Origin: Oscillospiraceae bacterium
GTDB lineage: Bacteria; Bacillota; Clostridia; Oscillospirales; Ruminococcaceae
DNA length: 42,122 nucleotides
Assembly (NCBI GenBank): GCA_018380115.1
Contig: JAGZUF010000023.1
Location: forward strand, 1 to 42,122
Direction: 5' to 3'
Shown: piece after piece, positions 24,414 through 32,667 of the stretch
How positions within the stretch are numbered: position 1 is the stretch's first letter
How the letters are laid out: every line of letters begins with the position of its first letter
The notes under the pieces: generated by a model
The model's input: only the letters and a program-made list of their open reading frames with translations
Database searches by the model: none
Told to the model about the DNA's origin: nothing
Made by a program: the position numbers and the translations under genes

Positions 24414-24935
24414 GTGCGAATTCAAATCATCGGCTATTCGGGAAGCGGAAAATCCACACTGGCCCGGCGCCTGGGGGAACTGTATGGCTTGCCGGTGCTG
24501 CATCTGGACGCGGTGCAGTTCTATGGAAACTGGAACGAGCGCAGCCTGGAAGAGCAGAACGCCCTTGTACAGAAATTTCTGGAGAAGAACGAGGGATGGG
24601 TGATAGACGGCAATTATGCCCGCGTGTGCCCGCAGCGATTCGCCATGGCGGATGCGTGCATTTTTCTGGATTTCGCACGCGTGCCCTGCCTGGTCGCCTG
24701 CCTGCACCGCTGGCGGAAGTACAGGGGAAAGGCGCGGCCCTCGCTGGGATGCGAAGAAAAATTAGACGCGGAATTCTTCTGGTGGATCATGCACAAGGGG
24801 CGCACAAAAGCCCAGCGTGCCAAACACGAGGAACACCTTGCCGCGGCAAAAAAGGGCATTCGCCTTCGCACGCGCCGTCAGGTGGACGAATATCTGGCGT
24901 CTCTTTCCTCTGATGGCGCCACCCGGCAGCCATGA
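24414..24935 (+). CDS. FlaR-like P-loop kinase (annotated as DNA topology modulation protein family)
   Basis: A 173-residue adenylate-kinase-like P-loop protein. The P-loop GYSGSGKST is at residues 7-15, LPVLHLDAVQF follows, and GWVIDGNYARV with FLDFARVPCL forms the lid/Walker B region. This pattern is typical of the small kinases named after FlaR. The real substrate is not established. The start is GTG 24414 after AAAAGGGGGG. A competing frame overlapping it lacks any family pattern. Confidence 0.85.
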   Translation: MRIQIIGYSGSGKSTLARRLGELYGLPVLHLDAVQFYGNWNERSLEEQNALVQKFLEKNEGWVIDGNYARVCPQRFAMADACIFLDFARVPCLVACLHRWRKYRGKARPSLGCEEKLDAEFFWWIMHKGRTKAQRAKHEEHLAAAKKGIRLRTRRQVDEYLASLSSDGATRQP

Positions 24936-24981
24936 GGCGGCGGGCTTGCGCGAGAGAAATGCCGTACCGCAGAAAAAGAAG

Positions 24982-25016
24982 AAAAGCGCAGCCTGTTTAC
25001 AGGCTGCGCTTTTTGA
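24982..25016. terminator. Bidirectional terminator between convergent genes
   Basis: A 14-bp perfect stem (24982-24995/25000-25013) with loop TTTA and T-runs on both strands serves the FlaR-like gene (+) and rny (-). Confidence 0.95.
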
Positions 25017-25025
25017 AACTGCTGC

Positions 25026-26594
25026 TTATTTGGCATATTCCACCGCGCGGGATTCGCGGATGACGTTCACCTTGATCTGGCCGGGGTAATCCAGCTCGTC
25101 CTCTATTTTGCGGGAGATGCTGTGCGCCAGAATAACAAGCTGGTCATCCGTGATGGCGTCCGGCTTCACCATGATGCGCACCTCACGGCCTGCCTGAATT
25201 GCAAAGCTCGTCTCCACGCCCTCAAAGCTGTTGGCAATCTCCTCCAGGCTCTCCAGACGCTTGATATAGCTTTCGAGGTTTTCTTTGCGCGCGCCGGGGC
25301 GTGCGGCGGAAATGGCGTCCGCCGCCATCACAATGAACGCCAGAGGCGTTTTTGCCTCCACATCGCCGTGATGCGCCTCAATGGCATGGACAATGGCGGG
25401 GTTCTCTTTATACTTCTTGGCAATATCCACGCCGATGGAGATGTGGCTGCCTTCGATCTCGTGGTCCAGCGCCTTGCCGATATCATGCAGCAGGCCAGCC
25501 CGCTTTGCCTGAGTGACATTTACACCGAGCTCTGCGGCCATGATGCCGGAGAGATAGGCCACCTCCAGCGAATGGTTCAGCACATTCTGGCCGTAGCTGG
25601 TGCGGTAGCGCAGGCGGCCCAGCAGCTTCACAATATCCGGGTGCAGGCCGTGCAGGCCCACGTCCATCACTGCCTTTTCGCCTTCGCGCTTCATGGCAAG
25701 CTCCAGCTCGCGGCGGCACTTGTCCACCGTCTCTTCAATGCGCGCCGGGTGGATGCGCCCGTCGCTGATCAGGCGCTCCAGCGTCATGCGGGCAATTTCG
25801 CGGCGCACGGGGTCAAAGCTGGAAAGCGTGATGGCCTCAGGCGTGTCATCGATGATGAGGTCTACGCCGGTGGCCGTTTCCAGTGCGCGGATATTGCGCC
25901 CCTCGCGGCCGATGATGCGGCCCTTCATTTCATCCGAGGGCAGGGCCACCACCGAAACGGTGGCCTCGCTGGAATGGTCTGCCGCGCAGCGGGCAATAGC
26001 CTGGCTGATCAGCTCGCGCGCCATTGTCTCGGCCTCGTCCTTTGTCTGTGTTTCATATGCGGCAATGTGCATGGCCTTCTCGTGGGCAAGCTGCTCGTCC
26101 AGCTTCGACAAAAGCAGCTGCTTGGCGTCTTCCGTGGAAAGGCCGGCAATGGTCTCCAGCTTTTCCATTTCACGCAGGCGAAGCTGCTCCACCTCGCTCA
26201 GCCGGGCCTCGGCCAGCTCCTGGCGCTTGCGGAGGTCTTCCTCCTTCTGCTCCATCGCGGAAACCTTTTTATCCAGCGCTTCTTCCTTCTGGTCCAGCCT
26301 GCGCTCCTGGCGGGACAGCTCGTTGCGGCGTTCCTTTATCTCCTTGTCGGCCTCCGTTTTCATCTGGAGGGCGGCGTCCTTCGCCTCCACAAGGGCTTCC
26401 TTGCGCTTTTGCTGCGCCGTTTTCACGGCGTCGTTCACAAGCCTTCGGGCTTCTTCTTCCGCGCTGCCTATTTTTGCCTCAGCCACCTTTTTGCGGTGGC
26501 TTTCGCCCAGAAAAAAGCCCACTACGCACCCGGCGGCCAGTATGGCCATGATCCCAATGATCACCAGCCACAGCGGCAGTAACAATGGTAACAT
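25026..26594 (-). CDS. rny: Ribonuclease Y
   Basis: A 522-residue RNase Y of normal family length. An N-terminal membrane helix (about residues 5-28) is followed by a long charged coiled coil (about 30-165), a KH RNA-binding domain with GRIIGREGRNIRALE near residue 225, and an HD phosphohydrolase domain with the His-Asp pair in LLHDIGKALDHE near residue 368, then EAHHGD and the C-terminal family segment. It is the membrane-bound endonuclease that starts mRNA decay in Firmicutes. ATG 26594 has AGGAG about 13 bases upstream, a wide spacing that may reduce translation. The 5' leader is about 155 bases. Confidence 0.97.
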   Translation of the reverse strand: MLPLLLPLWLVIIGIMAILAAGCVVGFFLGESHRKKVAEAKIGSAEEEARRLVNDAVKTAQQKRKEALVEAKDAALQMKTEADKEIKERRNELSRQERRLDQKEEALDKKVSAMEQKEEDLRKRQELAEARLSEVEQLRLREMEKLETIAGLSTEDAKQLLLSKLDEQLAHEKAMHIAAYETQTKDEAETMARELISQAIARCAADHSSEATVSVVALPSDEMKGRIIGREGRNIRALETATGVDLIIDDTPEAITLSSFDPVRREIARMTLERLISDGRIHPARIEETVDKCRRELELAMKREGEKAVMDVGLHGLHPDIVKLLGRLRYRTSYGQNVLNHSLEVAYLSGIMAAELGVNVTQAKRAGLLHDIGKALDHEIEGSHISIGVDIAKKYKENPAIVHAIEAHHGDVEAKTPLAFIVMAADAISAARPGARKENLESYIKRLESLEEIANSFEGVETSFAIQAGREVRIMVKPDAITDDQLVILAHSISRKIEDELDYPGQIKVNVIRESRAVEYAK

Positions 26595-26755
26595 AAGATG
26601 GGGTCCACTCCTATTCAGTTCAAAATTGATGAATAAAAGTAATATGAGGGCAGCCCAAAGCGAGCATGAAAAACCGTTCTATTTACGAATGAAGTAAAAG
26701 GCCAGCCCGCCTTTTTCAGCAGGCTGCCTCAATATTACATATAATCACATGTTAT
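26595..26755 (-). promoter_or_regulatory. 5' leader of rny
   Basis: About 155 transcribed bases precede the start codon. A GC-rich hairpin (AGCCTGC/GCGGGCT, about 26705-26731) interrupts an otherwise AT-rich leader. Long leaders of rny could allow self-cleavage feedback, which is only a suggestion. Confidence 0.4.
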
Positions 26756-26784
26756 ATTGTATCGTTCGTTCACAAAATTGTCAA
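26756..26784 (-). promoter_or_regulatory. Promoter of rny
   Basis: TTGACA (26779-26784), a 17-bp spacer and TACAAT (26756-26761), close to consensus. Confidence 0.9.
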
Positions 26785-26814
26785 GAAATTGTTACCTCTT
26801 TGTGACATATACCG

Positions 26815-26844
26815 TTGACAAACCGCAAGCGCCGGGTGTATCCT
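26815..26844 (+). promoter_or_regulatory. Promoter of the thrS T-box leader
   Basis: TTGACA (26815-26820) with TATCCT (26839-26844) at 18 bp spacing, divergent from the rny promoter with about 30 bp between the -35 boxes. Confidence 0.75.
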
Positions 26845-26849
26845 TTCAT

Positions 26850-27130
26850 AAAGGACATCCCGTAAAAACGCAGAAGCGGACACAGGGCTTTGTTTTCCGC
26901 GCACACAGAGAGGGCCGCCTTCGGGCTGCAAGCGGCCTTGCGCCGGCATTGTTCCTACCACCGCAGAGTGCGGGGGCGAACCCCTGCCGGGCACGGCCCG
27001 TTACAGTCGGCAAGAGTGATATTGCTGCTTGTTTATTTTTTACATTTTATAACAAGTGGTAATATAATTCGGGTGGAACCGTGGGCTTCCTGCTCATCCC
27101 GTGCGCATTGGTGCGGGATGGGCATTTTTG
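26850..27130 (+). ncRNA. T-box riboswitch, threonine specific
   Basis: The conserved T-box core GGGTGGAACCGTGG lies at 27071-27084. A terminator CATCCC (27095-27100) / GGGATG (27115-27120) with T-run 27125-27129 ends 42 bases before thrS. Upstream, the AGAGAGGGCC segment and the CTACCACCGCAGAG segment fit the two sides of the Stem I specifier loop. ACC at 26957-26959 (or 26960-26962) would be the threonine specifier codon. Uncharged tRNA-Thr should stabilise the antiterminator and turn on thrS. The core is certain; the exact specifier register is less so. Confidence 0.92.
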
Positions 27131-27171
27131 TTTTCAGCCGGTTTGAAAAGGGCTGAAGAAAGGGGCAAAGC

Positions 27172-29073
27172 ATGATACAAGTGACATTAAAGGGCGATAA
27201 AAGGCAGTTTGAGGAGGGCGTCACTGCCGCCGAGGTGGCCAAAAGCATCGGCGCGGGGCTTTATAAGGCGGCCTGTGCCGCCAAGGTGGACGGCGAGGCG
27301 TGTGATTTGCGCACGCCGCTGGAAAAGGACTGCACGCTGGAGATTATGACCTTCGATTCGCCTGAGGGCCAGCACGCCTTCTGGCACACGGCTGCACATG
27401 TGATGGCGCAGGCCGTGCAGCACCTGTTTCCGCGGGCGAGGTTCGGCATCGGCCCGGCGCTGGAAAACGGCTGGTATTACGACATCAAGGCAGACCGTCC
27501 GCTTACCACGGGCGATTTCGACGCCATCGAGGCCGAAATGAAGAAGATTATCAAGGCAGACCTTCCGGTGGAAAAACGCTTCATTACGGCGGAGGAGGGG
27601 CGCGCACTGTTCGCCGGGCAGGATTATAAGCTGGAACTGCTGGAGGAATATGCCGAAAAGGGCTGGCAGCTCAGCATATACACGCAGGGTGATTTCACCG
27701 ACCTGTGCGCCGGCCCGCACCTGATGAGCACCGGCGCACTGAAGGCCGTGAAGCTTTTGAAGGTGGCCGCCGCCTATTGGCGCGGCGACGCCCAGCGCGA
27801 CAGCCTGGACCGTTTGTACGGCATCGCCTTCCCCAAGGCAAGCCAGCTTGAGGAATATCTGAAAATGCTGGAAGAGGCGCAAAAGCGTGACCACCGCCGC
27901 CTTGGCAAAGATCTGGAGCTGTTCACCCTGATGGAAGAGGGCCCCGGCTTTCCATTCTTCCTGCCCAAAGGTATGATTTTGAAAAACGAGCTCATCGACT
28001 ACTGGCGCCAGATCCACCGTGCCGCAGGCTATCAGGAGATCAGCACCCCCGTCATGCTCAACCGCGCCCTGTGGGAGCGCAGCGGCCACTGGGACCACTA
28101 CAAAAAGAACATGTATACCACAGTCATTGACGACACGGACTTTGCCATCAAGCCCATGAACTGCCCGGGCGGCATGCTGGTGTACCAGACAAAGCCCCGC
28201 TCTTACCGGGACCTGCCCCTGCGCATGGGCGAACTGGGTCTTGTGCACCGGCACGAGCTCTCCGGTGCGCTGCACGGGCTGATGCGCGTGCGCTGCTTCA
28301 CGCAGGACGATGCGCATATCTTCATGACGCCTGAACAGATAAAGGACGAAATCAAGGGCGTGGTGAAGCTGATAGACCAGGTGTACAGCCTGTTCGGCTT
28401 CGAATACCATATCGAGCTCTCCACCATGCCGGAGGACCATCTGGGCGATGAGGCGGCGTGGCAGCACGCCACGGACGGCCTGCGCGGCGCGCTGGAAGAG
28501 CTGGGGCGCGAATACATGGTGAATGAGGGCGACGGCGCCTTCTACGGCCCGAAGCTGGATTTCCACCTTGTGGACGCCATCGGCCGCACCTGGCAGTGCG
28601 GCACTATTCAGCTTGATATGCAGCTGCCCGAACGCTTTGAACTGGAATATACCGGGGAGGACGGCCTCAAGCACCGCCCGGTGATGATACACCGTGTGGT
28701 GTTCGGCAGCATTGAACGCTTTATCGGCATTCTCATCGAGCATTTTGCGGGTGCATTCCCCACCTGGCTGGCGCCCGAGCAGGTGCGCGTCATCCCCATT
28801 GCCGAGGCGCACCAGGCCTATGCGCGCCAAGTGGCCCAAAGGCTGGAGGCTGCGGGCGTGCGCGCCTCAGCAGACTGCCGCAATGAAAAAATGGGCTATA
28901 AAATACGCGAGGGCCAGCTTCAAAAGGTGCCCTATATGCTGGTTGTGGGCGCAAAGGAGATGGAGGACGGCACAGTCTCTGTGCGTGCGCGCAAAGAGGA
29001 AAACGGCGGTGTGAAGCGGCTGGAGGAATTCGAAGCGCAAATTCTGGAGGAAATTCGAACAAAAGCGCGTTGA
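27172..29073 (+). CDS. thrS: Threonyl-tRNA synthetase
   Basis: A 633-residue class II synthetase of full length. The N-terminal TGS domain (residues 1-61) is followed by the editing domain with HTAAHVMAQAV near residue 72 and CAGPHLMSTG near 180. The catalytic core shows motif 2 and zinc-site elements PMNCPGGML and HRHELSGALHGLMRVR. HRVVFGSIERF is motif 3, and the anticodon-binding domain runs from about 540 to the end. It charges tRNA-Thr in the cytoplasm. ATG 27172 follows AAAGGGGC and comes just after the T-box terminator, which explains its control. It is monocistronic, with a terminator 25 bases after the stop. Confidence 0.98.
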   Translation: MIQVTLKGDKRQFEEGVTAAEVAKSIGAGLYKAACAAKVDGEACDLRTPLEKDCTLEIMTFDSPEGQHAFWHTAAHVMAQAVQHLFPRARFGIGPALENGWYYDIKADRPLTTGDFDAIEAEMKKIIKADLPVEKRFITAEEGRALFAGQDYKLELLEEYAEKGWQLSIYTQGDFTDLCAGPHLMSTGALKAVKLLKVAAAYWRGDAQRDSLDRLYGIAFPKASQLEEYLKMLEEAQKRDHRRLGKDLELFTLMEEGPGFPFFLPKGMILKNELIDYWRQIHRAAGYQEISTPVMLNRALWERSGHWDHYKKNMYTTVIDDTDFAIKPMNCPGGMLVYQTKPRSYRDLPLRMGELGLVHRHELSGALHGLMRVRCFTQDDAHIFMTPEQIKDEIKGVVKLIDQVYSLFGFEYHIELSTMPEDHLGDEAAWQHATDGLRGALEELGREYMVNEGDGAFYGPKLDFHLVDAIGRTWQCGTIQLDMQLPERFELEYTGEDGLKHRPVMIHRVVFGSIERFIGILIEHFAGAFPTWLAPEQVRVIPIAEAHQAYARQVAQRLEAAGVRASADCRNEKMGYKIREGQLQKVPYMLVVGAKEMEDGTVSVRARKEENGGVKRLEEFEAQILEEIRTKAR

Positions 29074-29098
29074 ACGCGGCCCGGGCTGCGTAGCGCAG

Positions 29099-29129
29099 GG
29101 CCCGGCGGGGACTTCCCGCCGGGCCTTTT
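29099..29129 (+). terminator. Terminator of thrS
   Basis: GGCCCGGCGGG (29099-29109) / CCCGCCGGGCC (29115-29125), a 5-base loop and TTTT. Confidence 0.93.
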
Positions 29130-29145
29130 CTATGTGCCGCCCGCA

Positions 29146-29154
29146 TGGTACAAT
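29146..29154 (+). promoter_or_regulatory. Extended -10 promoter of the PucR operon
   Basis: TGG-TACAAT forms an extended -10 element. No good -35 box is visible, which suits a promoter that needs an activator. Confidence 0.5.
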
Positions 29155-29198
29155 ACAATAAAACTACAATAAAACAAATACAGGAAGGGGGGCTTGCC

Positions 29199-30290
29199 AT
29201 GCTGAGCCTGGAGGCGGTGCTGCGCCACCCGGCGCTGTGCGGCATGCGCTGTGTGGCAGGGCGCGGCGGCCTTGCCCGCGGCGTGGCCAATGTGGCTTTT
29301 CTGGATTATGAGCCCACGCAGGGCAGCTATGCTAATTTTTACAGGGACGAGCTTGTGCTGAGCACCATGCTGTTTGCAAAAGGGCAGCCTGCCCTTGCGT
29401 GGCAGGCCATGGAGGGGCTGATGCGCCGCGGCGTCACGGCCATTGCTGTAAAGACGGTATTCATCCGCGAATTCCCTCCGCAGGTGTGCGCTATGGCGGA
29501 ACGGACAGGCACGGCGCTTTTGTTATACGACGGCGTATATCTGGAGGATGTGATCGCCGCCGTGAAGGGCATGCTGGGGCAGAGCGCGGCGTTTGAAAAA
29601 AAGGACAGGCTGGCGGCCCGCCTTGCGCGCGAGCAGCAGCCTGCGCGCTGCGAGCGGTTGGCCCAGCGCCTGCTTGGCGCGGCGCCACCCCAGGTTCAGT
29701 GCACGGCGTGCGCCCTTCCCGGGCAGGCGGCCGCCGGCGCGTGGCTTGAGGCTGCGGCCCACTGGGAGGCCGCCTGCGGCGGAGCCGCGTTCCGTTTCGG
29801 CGGCATGCTGGTGCTGCTGTGTGCCGCAGGGCGGGCGGGCATGCCGCCCGGCGCCCTGCGCGCGGCGGCAGTGGGCACAAGCGAGGCTCTGCCGCTTGCC
29901 TGTGCGGGCCGCGCTATGGAAGAAAGCGTGCGCGCCGCGCGCTATGCACAGGCGCAGGGCCTGCCTGCCGCGGAATATGCGGCCATGGGTGTGCAGGCCC
30001 TTTGCGCGGCGGCACAGCAGGATTGGTATGTTCAGCGCTTTTGCAGCGCGTGGCTGGGCACTCTGCGCAGCTATGACGAAAAAAACGCCACGGCCCTGTA
30101 TGAGACAGCACTGTGCTATGCGCGCTGCCATGGCGATGCCGCGCTGGCGGCAAAGCGCCTGTTTCAGCATCCGAATACGGTGCGCTACCGCATGCAGAAG
30201 GCGAAAGTGCTTTTGTGCGGCGAGGGTGCGGAGGATAAGGCCTTTTATGAACAGCTTTATCTGTGTGCCTTCCTGCATGGAGATTTGTAA
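29199..30290 (+). CDS. PucR-family transcriptional regulator
   Basis: A 363-residue regulator. Residues 1-125 match the PucR N-terminal sensory domain (VANVAFLDYEP, RDELVLSTMLFAKGQ, GVTAIAVKTVFIREFP). The C-terminus is the HTH_30 DNA-binding domain of this family, with ALYETALCYARCHGDAALAAKRLFQHPNTVRYRMQK. ATG 29199 follows AGGAAGGGGGG; an upstream frame of 18 codons has no RBS. It heads a unit with an ornithine-cyclodeaminase-like enzyme and two aminotransferases, so it probably activates amino-acid breakdown when the substrate is present. The middle region is alanine-rich and poorly conserved. Confidence 0.92.
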   Translation: MLSLEAVLRHPALCGMRCVAGRGGLARGVANVAFLDYEPTQGSYANFYRDELVLSTMLFAKGQPALAWQAMEGLMRRGVTAIAVKTVFIREFPPQVCAMAERTGTALLLYDGVYLEDVIAAVKGMLGQSAAFEKKDRLAARLAREQQPARCERLAQRLLGAAPPQVQCTACALPGQAAAGAWLEAAAHWEAACGGAAFRFGGMLVLLCAAGRAGMPPGALRAAAVGTSEALPLACAGRAMEESVRAARYAQAQGLPAAEYAAMGVQALCAAAQQDWYVQRFCSAWLGTLRSYDEKNATALYETALCYARCHGDAALAAKRLFQHPNTVRYRMQKAKVLLCGEGAEDKAFYEQLYLCAFLHGDL

Positions 30291-30424
30291 TTTTTCCAAA
30301 CAGAGTGCCGCTTGTTTGGCCTGCCGCACATGGACGCGGGGCCGTGTATGCGGTATGCTTTTCTCAAATAAGGGCTGCGCGGCCTGTCTTCCGGTGTGCC
30401 GCGCACAGAGAAGGGCGTGTTTAT

Positions 30425-31441
30425 ATGGCAGACATCCGGGTGCTTGGTGCAGCCGAACTGCACAAGGTGCTCTCGCTGGACGATGTGCTTGCGGGGGTGC
30501 AGCGGGCCTATCTGGCCAAGGCACAGGGCGAGGCGGCGGTATTCCCGCTGGTGTTTCATGATTTTTCACCCAGGGCGGCGGATATGGATATCAAATCCGG
30601 CCATCTGGGCAGCGAGGGCGTGTTCGGCCTAAAGCTGGTAAGCTTTTTTGAGGGGAATATCCAACGCGGACAGGCGCCGCTTTCGGCGCTGGTAGCCTTG
30701 TTCAGCGACGAGACGGGCCAGCCGCTGGCCGTGCTGGAGGGCAGCACCCTCACGGGCCTGCGCACAGGCGCCGCAGCGGCGCTGGGTGCAAAATGCCTTG
30801 CGCGGAAAAACAGCGAGGTGCTGCTTGTAGTGGGCGCGGGGCACCAGTGCGTTTACCAGGTGGGAGCCATGCTGCGTGCGGTGCCCACGGTGCGGCGCGT
30901 GCTGCTGCACGACGCCAAAAACCCTGAAAATGCGCGCGCAAAAGCGGCGGCGCTGCCGGGCGCGCTGGAGCAGGAGCTTAGCGTGAACGCGGCGGGCGTC
31001 TCCATAGAGCCCGCACCGGACCTTGCGGCGGCTGTGAGCCAGAGCGATATCGTCGTCACGGCCACACCGTCGTACAGGCCGCTTGTGCAGGCCGCGTGGG
31101 TGCGCCCGGGCACGCATTTCAGCTGTGTGGGGGCAGACCTTGCCGGAAAGCAGGAGCTGGATGGCGCCATTCTGGCCGGGGCCCGCGTATATACCGACGA
31201 TACGCCCCAGTGTCTTGCCGTGGGCGAGGTGGAAATGGCTGTAAAGCAGGGCTTTCTTACGCCGGGCGGCATTGCGGGCGAGCTGGGGCAGGTGCTGGCC
31301 GGGCAGAAGCCGGGCCGGATAAAGGAAGAAGACGTCACAGTGTTCGACACCACGGGCATTGCCCTGCAGGACCTTGCCGCCGCAGCCTGCGCGCTGCGCA
31401 GGGCCGAAGCGCTGGGCATAGGCACTGTGGTGCGGCTGTGA
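30425..31441 (+). CDS. Ornithine cyclodeaminase / mu-crystallin family enzyme
   Basis: A 338-residue NAD-binding enzyme of the OCD/mu-crystallin family. The substrate lysine lies in DMDIKSGHL near residue 58. The family segment GSTLTGLRTGAAAALGAKCLARKN is near residue 105. A Rossmann motif in the form GAGHQCVYQ replaces the usual GAGxQA. VGADLAGKQELD follows near residue 235. Members convert ornithine to proline, reduce cyclic imines or act on alanine, and sequence alone does not settle which. ATG 30425 has AAGGGCG upstream. It is followed 16 bases later by an aminotransferase gene, suggesting that the two act on the same amino or imino acid. Confidence 0.9.
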   Translation: MADIRVLGAAELHKVLSLDDVLAGVQRAYLAKAQGEAAVFPLVFHDFSPRAADMDIKSGHLGSEGVFGLKLVSFFEGNIQRGQAPLSALVALFSDETGQPLAVLEGSTLTGLRTGAAAALGAKCLARKNSEVLLVVGAGHQCVYQVGAMLRAVPTVRRVLLHDAKNPENARAKAAALPGALEQELSVNAAGVSIEPAPDLAAAVSQSDIVVTATPSYRPLVQAAWVRPGTHFSCVGADLAGKQELDGAILAGARVYTDDTPQCLAVGEVEMAVKQGFLTPGGIAGELGQVLAGQKPGRIKEEDVTVFDTTGIALQDLAAAACALRRAEALGIGTVVRL

Positions 31442-31457
31442 GAAAAGGAGGAATACG

Positions 31458-32591
31458 ATGAAAATACGGGATTTCGGCGTAGAGAAGTGGATGAACGCCT
31501 ATGAGAACAACTGCACCTACAACCTGGCCGAGACGTGTGTGAAGTCGCTTACCGTGCAGGAGCTTGCCGGGCTTTCCGGCAGGGGCGACAAGGTATGGGA
31601 GGATATCCGTGCCATGCAGCTGACCTATGGTGACATCGAGGGCTCTGCGGCGCTGCGCGAAGGGCTGTGCGGACTGTATGAGACGGTGCGCCCCGAAAAT
31701 ACCACCATTACGCACGGCGCCATCGGCGCGAACGACCTTGTCATCAACGCCCTGGTAGAGCCGGGTGATACGGTTATCAGCGTGCTGCCCACCTACCAGC
31801 AGCTTTATTCCATCCCGGAATCGCTGGGCGCCAAGGTGAAAATATGCCGCCTGCGCGAGGAAAATGGCTTTTTGCCCGATTTGGCCGAGCTGAAAAGCCT
31901 TGTGGACGGCAAAACGAAGCTCATCTGCATCAACAACCCCAATAACCCCACCGGAGCCCTGATGGACGGGGCCCTGCTTCGTAGTGTGGCGGAAATAGCC
32001 GCGGGCTGCGGCGCCTGGGTGCTGTGCGACGAGGCCTACCGCGGGCTGAATCATACGCAGTACGGTGAAAATTTTGCCCCGGCCATGGCAGATTTGTATG
32101 AAAAGGGTGTCAGCGTGGGTTCGTTTTCCAAGACGTTTTCGCTGGCGGGCCTGCGCCTTGGCTGGGTGGCCGCGCCCGTGGAGCTGATTGAGTGCATTAA
32201 CCGCCGGCGCGACTACAACACCATCAGCTGCGGCAAAATAGACGATTATCTGGCCGCGCTTGCCATCCGCAGCCGCGAGGCGCTTTTGCGCCGCAATTTG
32301 AAAATCGTGGCGGATAACGCCGCCGTGCTGGACGCATGGGTGAACAGCGAGCCGCGCATTTCCTATGTAAAGCCCAAAGCGGGCACCACGGCGTTTTTGA
32401 AATACGACGCCCCGGTGGACAGCGTCACCTTCTGCAAGCGCCTTTTGAAAGAGACGGGCGTGATGCTGCTGCCCGGCGCGGCCATGGATATGGAGGGTTG
32501 GCTGCGCATCGGCTATTGCTTTGCAGAGGACACCACCGCCCTGCGCGAGGGGCTTTCCCTTGTATCAAAGTTCCTGCGCACCTTTGATTGA
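31458..32591 (+). CDS. PLP-dependent aminotransferase, class I/II fold
   Basis: A 377-residue fold-type I aminotransferase. Visible landmarks are the segment GDIEGSAALREGL, PTYQQLYSIPES, NNPNNPTGALMD (substrate carboxylate contact), LCDEAYRGL with the PLP-nitrogen aspartate, SVGSFSKTFSLAGLRLGW with the Schiff-base lysine, and the C-terminal RIGY arginine. It has an excellent RBS (AAAAGGAGG) and is tightly linked to the OCD-like gene. Its substrate is unknown; the neighbours suggest a non-standard or basic amino acid. Confidence 0.93.
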   Translation: MKIRDFGVEKWMNAYENNCTYNLAETCVKSLTVQELAGLSGRGDKVWEDIRAMQLTYGDIEGSAALREGLCGLYETVRPENTTITHGAIGANDLVINALVEPGDTVISVLPTYQQLYSIPESLGAKVKICRLREENGFLPDLAELKSLVDGKTKLICINNPNNPTGALMDGALLRSVAEIAAGCGAWVLCDEAYRGLNHTQYGENFAPAMADLYEKGVSVGSFSKTFSLAGLRLGWVAAPVELIECINRRRDYNTISCGKIDDYLAALAIRSREALLRRNLKIVADNAAVLDAWVNSEPRISYVKPKAGTTAFLKYDAPVDSVTFCKRLLKETGVMLLPGAAMDMEGWLRIGYCFAEDTTALREGLSLVSKFLRTFD

Positions 32592-32610
32592 GGGAAGAGA
32601 AAAAACGAAC

Positions 32611-32637
32611 AGGCGGCCCACAGTGCGGGCCGCCTTT
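32611..32637 (+). terminator. Hairpin between the two aminotransferase genes
   Basis: AGGCGGCCC (32611-32619) / GGGCCGCCT (32627-32635) with only three T residues. Probably a partial terminator or RNA-stabilising stem inside the operon. Confidence 0.5.
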
Positions 32638-32667
32638 GCGGCACAATTGCCGGAGGGAGGAGACGCG

